From Scytalidium lignicola (taxonomy: Eukaryota > Ascomycota > Leotiomycetes): a DNA stretch of 64,000 bases. The position numbers and the translations under genes are program-made. Below, piece by piece: positions 57,985 through 64,000 of the stretch. Every line of letters begins with the position of its first letter. The stretch's first letter is position 1. Location: contig NCSJ02000172.1 in NCBI GenBank assembly GCA_002812745.2, positions 26,061-90,060 on the forward strand, given 5' to 3'. Below the pieces are notes generated by a model. It had not been told where the DNA came from. It saw only the letters and a list, made by a program, of their open reading frames with translations, and did not search any database.

Positions 57985-60900
57985 CTATCCATCTATAGGA
58001 CACCTAAATTCCCTCCCATCATGTAAGATGCCTGACGCTGCATCTTCAGCCTGCATATCCTCTAGACACGTCTGATGAAAAATATGCCTACAAGCCAGCA
58101 CCACCAACGGGCCTAGCTCTAGTTGTCCCTTCTTTGGGTAGTTCTGCGGATCTACCTGATGGCCATCCTCCATTTCTGGATTTCCTAAGGGGTCTTTTCC
58201 CTTCCCGCTGACCTCCACAATGCTACTCTTACTCTCATTTCTAGTGTGCGCTCTTCCCTTGCCGCGCTCCTTTGATCCCCCAACCAATTCGGCTCTGCGC
58301 TCGGTTTTTCTCTTTGCTTCTAGCTCTTGCTTTTCTTCCCATTTAGCAAATACATCTCCTGACACACCTGGGCCCCATACCCGTCGACCACAGCCTTCGC
58401 AGGTTGCACCACGTGGTCTCCAGCCACGCTGTCTCAGAGCCGCAGCGGATTTTACATTGATAAACAGGTCCTTGTCGAGAAGACGGTTTGCAAGACTGAG
58501 AATGTTCTCTTCGTATGCATAGGCAGAGAAAATAGAAGCAAGAACACCTCTCAGATCACTGAGATTCGGTGATGACATTGAAGCTCGTGTAAGGAAAGCT
58601 CGAAGAATACGCAAGAAGGATAAATTACTCCCCGACGGTGATGGTGTGGATGTTGAGGATAGAAGAGCAGTAAAGGTGCGTTGAACAAGTGTGCGCAAAA
58701 GTGTACGGAGTTTTTCATGGTCCAACTCTATTGTCGAGCTTTCAAGATCAGTCAAGACTGCTGCGAGTTTCCGAGTAATTTGAACCGTGGCATCAATGAG
58801 ATCTAACCATAGAATCTCATCTGGCAGCAGCTCACTCTTGAAATGATCTTTTGACTTAGCTGGTGAGGAAATGGTATGACCCGTTGGCAATTTGGCCTGT
58901 CCCTGGCAGAGCCATATGCCCACGTTCGTGTATTTCTGCAACGATGAAAGGAGATCTTCTGCTGCCTCCACTGTATGAGATGCTTGCATATCCTCCACCT
59001 TACTACTAAGAAGGCCTTGCAAAGCAGCCTCAAGTGTCCAAAGATGCTGGATTAAACGATCCATGCCTGCTTGAATTTGTCCGTCTCTAGCCATAAGAAC
59101 AACTGCAGCATCAATAACACCACTCTCTTCCATATATGGCAGAACCTGATCGAGTCGCAAATCACTTGTATGCATCCGTCCCACGTATTCAGCAACATGA
59201 GAGCTGTCAAACTTGCACATCAATTGCACATATCTCTCCGTAAATATGCCGTTTACTAGCTTTGTATCCTCGCTGTCCTTGCTGGAAGGTTCAATAATTG
59301 TATGCAGGTACTTATACTGCGCGTCGGAGTCGTCTTGAATGGATTCAAGCATTATCTGATGCATTTCGGGCGCATATAATTCCATAGTTCGCGCTGCTCT
59401 AAGAGGATCCAGACGGACAAGGTCACTTGCTCGTGCTTCAATGACTTCTTGGACCTCTTTGGTCTGTCTCTTAGTCAAACCCGAGCGGGGTCTCAAACAA
59501 TCAGCTATGCAAGCGAACACTGAATCGCGGTCATCAGGGTCATCGAAATACGCCCGAAGTAGCTTGCTATACTGCTTATCCGCCTTATAAATAGTTTTTA
59601 ATACCCTATAAAACCCTGCTTTATGAAATAACGGTATTAAAACTTCAATGTCTGGTGGATGATATACAGACAAGAGATACTCTGCACTTAGCTGAGCATC
59701 ATCTGCGAGATCCTCGCCGGGGTAATTGCACAATCCAGCCAGAACCTTGTGCAGAGCCGTTCCAGAGAGGAGTAAGTATTGTGGAAACTTCGGAAGATTG
59801 CGAGCAATAAACATATCCAAATAAATGGTATCTTCCGATGCAAAATCATGTGGGTTCATAACTTCTAGCAGAATACTGACGATATATTGCCTATTCACCG
59901 AAAGTCCAAAGACATGCTCTTCCGATATGTCTCGATTAGAGCCTCCATTGACTGCCCTTTCTGGGGAGTCGTTGAGAAAAGAGTCTTCAAAGGCTTCATT
60001 AAGAGCACTCAAGAAGCTAGGAGCATCGAACTTTAGTATCATTCGAAGATAAGGGAATGATGGTTGGTGTTCAGACTTGGGATGGGTCAAAAAAAGCTTC
60101 TCACTACCCCTAGGCCACGCAATCGTCTTCCCGGAAAATATGAACCAGTAAAGTTCAGCTTTTGCATTTAGGACTTGATCTTCGTCAATGGTCTCCCCGG
60201 TTGGATACACGCGCCCGGTAAGCGTATATGATATATATGGAAACATCTTTAACGCGTTAACACCATATATAGGATCCTCCATAACATTGTCATTTGCGAA
60301 GTAATTCGAATCTTGAATTAGTGGAACAAGAAGGGTTAAGAGGTCAATAAGTGGAGTGATGTAATCACCCAGTGCTTGATTCCACACATATATGAGAGCA
60401 TCGTACAAGTTATGCTGCTTGCACAAGGTGGTAACTTGGTCGATATCCAGAGATGTTGTTTCCATATGGCAAATCATTTCTTCCAAACGTGCCTCAAAAC
60501 CTTTACTCACAAAATGAGAAACCATCGCTTTAACCACAACTGGAGGTAGCGAAGTGATCGTTTTCTCCAAGATATGAGGTTCGAGAGCTTCAAGAAATAT
60601 TCCCTCTGCATCTGCATCTTCGTACCATTCGTAAGCTTCATCGAATAGGAAATCAAGATTCCCAATGCTAAGGCAAGCCTCGAAACAGACTTCTGCTAGG
60701 TCTTTCAGGTGAGAATCATCACCTCCTTCCTGTTGTTTCTGCCTCTGTCCGAAAATATACTTCAGAGATACAGTGATTATCTCTATAATCTTATCACGTA
60801 CCATTGAATGTCGGAGGACCTGGTCTTCCGGCAATCCAATTGTGAGTTTATCGGCGTCCCCAGTATAGTAAGATGTTGCAAGCTGCACAGCACCAATATA

Positions 60901-62888
60901 GTCACCATCTTCCATTAGTGATACAAGGCGATCGGCCCAGTTTGACAGAGTTCCTACTGAAATATCGTTGAATCCTAGCAAAAATATCCTGCCTTTATAA
61001 ACTTTGAAGCTCATATAAAACGCATCGGCAACGACACCATGCATAGATGGATCCTCCTCATCCAGCTGTTCAACTAGACTGTGCAACTGTTTGGAGAATA
61101 GATCTTGATGGCAAATATGCTTTTGTACTAAGTCAAAAGCCTCGGTCATACGCATGCTCCCATCCTCGAGTATTATAAGTCGTTGTGTGATTGTTAGAAC
61201 TGCCAAAACTGATCGACTGAGCCACTGCACAGCAACTATTGCTTCTTCGGCTTTCCATCGACTACGGGGTTTGAATGTAGGATTGGAAGGTTTACCATCA
61301 TCAGACGGCTCTTCCTCTTCAATCTCAAGAACGGTTAAAATATTTGACCAGCAATATACCAACTTGACCTTGGACACATCACTACCAGTCTTAGGATCTC
61401 GGACCTTTAACTTGACAGCTGGAAACCATGCTAGACAGCCACTCATAGTAGTGTGAGCAGCAACTTCCTTAGGCCGGGCAGCTTTATGCTGAGTCTGGGC
61501 GATTGGAGTCGTAGACACAACGACAAGTAAATATGGAGTTAACATTGCCGTCAGGCCCAATGCATCCGTAGGACGCTCAACATTACCAAGAGGAAGAGGA
61601 GCAAAAGCAAGGACTGTACTCGGCTTTCGTGGTTTACCATCGCTCAGATTATCCATAGGATATCGTCCAAGGATACGCGTCGTTTTAACCGCCCGCGCAA
61701 CAGCACCCATACCCCTCGTTGCCAGGTGTGAGAATGCCATGCCACGGTCATCCGCGGAGACGAGCGCTGTGTGTCGTGTACCAAGAAAGCCAAGGTGTCT
61801 GATGGAAACGTTTGGTATATGGCCATCCACAGTACGGTTTTTCATCTGCGAAGCATCAAGGCTAGGAATGTGAAGAAAAGGCCTCGCTGATCGTGCTGTC
61901 TCCCAGGTGAATATGCTACCATTTGCATGGCCACCAGCAACTACCAGGTGATCTGCCGAAATAGCAACAGAGGTTATAGCCCCAGATTCAACAGCTACAG
62001 AAGTTAACCCCATATCCCACGGAAAGAACTATGGAGGAAAAGAAATAACGCACCCTTAGTCCCAGGTCCAATTATTGATTTCAGATTCTGGTTATAGTCA
62101 AAAATTAAGATTATTCCTTTCGATGTTCCAACCACAATGGATGTAGAGACACATATACACGTAGGTACGCCGAAGTTGCGTTTACCCACTTCAGAAAACG
62201 CTTGCCCGTCCAACTTCTTTAACTTTGTCCACCGTATAACTTCCCATGGGGGCGACGGTGTGTCTGCATCTCCAGGTTCGATTACAAACTGGCTGCTTAA
62301 GGAGGCCTGTCGCGAGTTATGGCCTTTAAGAAATCCCGGTGATGAAGCTCGGGATAGATTGAAAGAGGGTGAGGAGGGTGAGGAGAGCCGGGACTGGAAA
62401 CGCCTGTCAAATGGTCTGAAGGATGGGATTGGACTTCCAAGACTGGCTCGTGAGGCTACAGAAGGCAGGATACCGCTACCGGCAGGTGAAGACATGATAG
62501 AACCCTAATAATCAACAATTAGTAGAGCACCATCCAGGTCTACCAAATCACATACCGCAACAGATGGAGAATCATCCGGGTTAGATAAAAAGGATCCCAC
62601 GGGACTCCCAGCCTCGTGAGGCATAGCATCAACTGAGCCATCTTCAGAAGCGCCATCTACGTGCGGCACCGACTTGTATCGATTGATGCCATTTCCCAGT
62701 GGGATAGGCGTTGAAGCTTCCTCCCTTTCTTCTTGCAACAATTCCACAATCCGACTTCCATTAGACTGGACGCCATTCTGGCCGCCTTTATTATTAGCAG
62801 AGGTCTCTAATCCATCATTCTGGGCCTCTGGTTCCGTGGTCGTATTCTCCTCCGCACCACTATCGCTTGCCGCTGAAGAGGAACTCAT
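57985..62888 (-). CDS. vps8: CORVET subunit Vps8
   Basis: Rab5-effector subunit of the CORVET tether for endosome fusion. Exons (minus strand) 62556-62888, 62054-62504, 57985-61994; 1597 residues. The first about 230 residues are Ser-rich and disordered. The WD-type propeller follows (IVVGTSKGIILIFDYNQ; GPGTKAVESGAITSVAISAD across intron 2; ADHLVVAGGHANGSIFTWE; HTALVSADDRG). A long helical solenoid makes up the middle, with a conserved KIYFFDAW-like region replaced here by FKVYKGRIFLLGF. The C-terminus has a zinc motif: CEGCGRRVWG, then ACRHIFHQTCLEDM and FRCPIDG, a RING-H2-like end. The start ATG 62888 follows an in-frame TTG. Confidence 0.93.
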
Positions 62889-63408
62889 GGGCGCATGGTT
62901 CCAGGCCGGCAACTTATAGACACACCACAGTCCCTAGGCCAGTTCCAATCTTCCTCAATATCCCTAGCACGACATCACAATGAGTATCTCGAGAGATGGG
63001 CGATGAGTTGCTGCTTGACTTGAAAGTTGTACGCGCAAGCTATCGAGTTCGGAGGAGGGATCCGGATATGACTTCCGCCGTCAAGAAATAATAGGATGCC
63101 TGAATTGCAATTCCTAATACCGCCGCCTATTCTATATCATCATAAATATTCAAAGTCTAAATGCTGTAGCTTTGAGCAAGATACCTGCTTCTTAGACTGG
63201 ATGGTTTGGGTTGGATCTGCGGTACGATGCCTCGCAGTGCTGAGCTCTCCCTTACAAGGCTGGCACGCTGGGTCGGAGAAACTCTACCCGACCAACCCCA
63301 GCCACTGAACAGCCTTGAGTTTCCGGCGGCATAACCTCTCTTACAACTCAAGCTTTTACAACCTTCATTCAACAACTCATACTAGGATTTATAGCAAAAC
63401 TACTCACA
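62889..63408. promoter_or_regulatory. divergent promoter region of vps8 and the GPALPP1-like gene
   Basis: 520 bp between two start codons on opposite strands. No clear TATA box or repeat. Boundaries are inferred from the start codons. Confidence 0.4.
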
Positions 63409-64000
63409 ATGCCATCTCTCGGTCCCGAACTCCCTCCTCATCTAAAACGCAAGCGCTCCCCAAAAGACGACTCCTCGCCAAACTCCCCGCCTCAGAAAAT
63501 AATCGCAGCATCAAAACCAGAACCAGAACAATCCCCTCGGCGCGTCCAGGGTCCAACAGCACCACCGCAATCACCAACCCCAAAGAATAAAGAAGAGATC
63601 GACCTCGAAGACTCTGATGATGAAGATTCCTACGGCCCATCAGCACCACAACCACAACCACAACCACAACCTCATCCCCAACAAAAAGCTCCCTCACCAC
63701 CACCACCACCACCACCNAAAACGCCGCGTTCTAGGTCCCGCTCCACCACCCGCACCACTAGATGAAAAACCAACCTCCAATCCCCAAAATTCAAACCCAA
63801 ACTCAAACTCAGATTCAGATTCCGACTCCGACGACTACGGCCCCGCCCCACCCCCTCCCCCAGGATCCACAGCCGCAGCCCTCCTAAACTCCCACCTCCT
63901 CTCCGAAGAACGGGCCAGAAAAGAAGCCTTAGCCCTGGCCTCCTCATCCTCCCAAAGCTCCAAGCCCCAGCGCGCAGAATGGATGCTCGTCCCGCCGTCC
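63409..64000 (+). CDS. GPALPP1/DUF3752-like protein, 3' end outside window
   Basis: Nuclear-type protein of unknown role in the GPALPP-motif family. The ATG at 63409 opens MPSLGPELPPHLKRKRSP; Pro/Gln and acidic stretches follow, then a Pro run. The N at 63717 stops the frame after 118 codons; omitting it gives a frame open to base 64000 (197 codons, an exact fit) with KRRVLGPAPPPAPLDEKP, DSDDYGPAPPP and KPQRAEWMLVPP, all typical of the family. No intron is visible. The domain that follows the WMLVPP motif lies beyond the window. Confidence 0.85.

Overview
The window reads as nuclear DNA of a filamentous ascomycete (Pezizomycotina). Genes are split by short GT-AG introns (about 45-175 bp), many with a CTAAC/CTGAC-like branch site close to the acceptor. 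Gene families are typically fungal: a Zn2Cys6 factor, Scm3 fused to Myb and C2H2 fingers, a DUF7514-type protein and an arrestin-like PPxY protein. A helotialean (Leotiomycetes) source would fit, but that is a guess. There are no bacterial operons, tRNAs, rRNAs, CRISPR arrays or intact transposons that I can support.

Layout. 1-1836: 3' part of a secreted GH29 alpha-L-fucosidase. 4.6-6.8 kb: Rck2/Srk1-type MAPK-activated kinase behind a long pyrimidine-rich leader. 7.6-9.7 kb: a divergent SDR facing a RidA protein. 10.5-15.3 kb: three poorly known genes, including a catalytically degenerate RNase III domain. 16.3-21.3 kb: DUF7514/RD-repeat protein and arrestin-like protein. 21.3-26.3 kb: a 5-kb block with no convincing gene. 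26.3-29.9 kb: Scm3, with two single-N frameshifts. 31.5-34.7 kb: GFA-fold protein and Atg6/Beclin. 35.0-40.7 kb: Zn2Cys6 factor, CK2 alpha and RNase P subunit Rpp1. 40.9-42.6 kb: secreted Ser/Thr-rich protein. 44.7-46.2 kb: second GFA protein facing a classical SDR. 47.4-64 kb: dense housekeeping block with TFIIS, membrane-anchored cysteine synthase, NDUFAF7/MidA methyltransferase, alanyl-tRNA synthetase, a conserved hypothetical, a PPxY membrane protein, Vps8 and a GPALPP1/DUF3752-like gene cut by the window end.

How genes work together. The genes do not form a pathway cluster. Genes alternate in divergent pairs with short shared promoters (cysteine synthase/NDUFAF7 178 bp; AlaRS/hypothetical 164-314 bp; CK2/Rpp1 452 bp) and convergent pairs. 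Themes recur: vesicle traffic and autophagy (Atg6, Vps8), Rsp5-adaptor-like PPxY proteins (arrestin, the RCR-like protein), mitochondrial function (NDUFAF7, cysteine synthase, dual-start AlaRS), and transcription/chromatin (TFIIS, Scm3).

Exon structures were built by hand from splice motifs, phase and family conservation; every multi-exon model closes to a whole number of codons. The most notable points are the single N bases behaving as extra bases (they break Scm3 and the GPALPP1-like gene on paper only), the Scm3-Myb-C2H2 fusion, the pseudo-RNase III, a likely dual cytosolic/mitochondrial AlaRS start, and very small exons (14 nt in RidA, 9 nt in TFIIS). I did not find a clearly new biological system.
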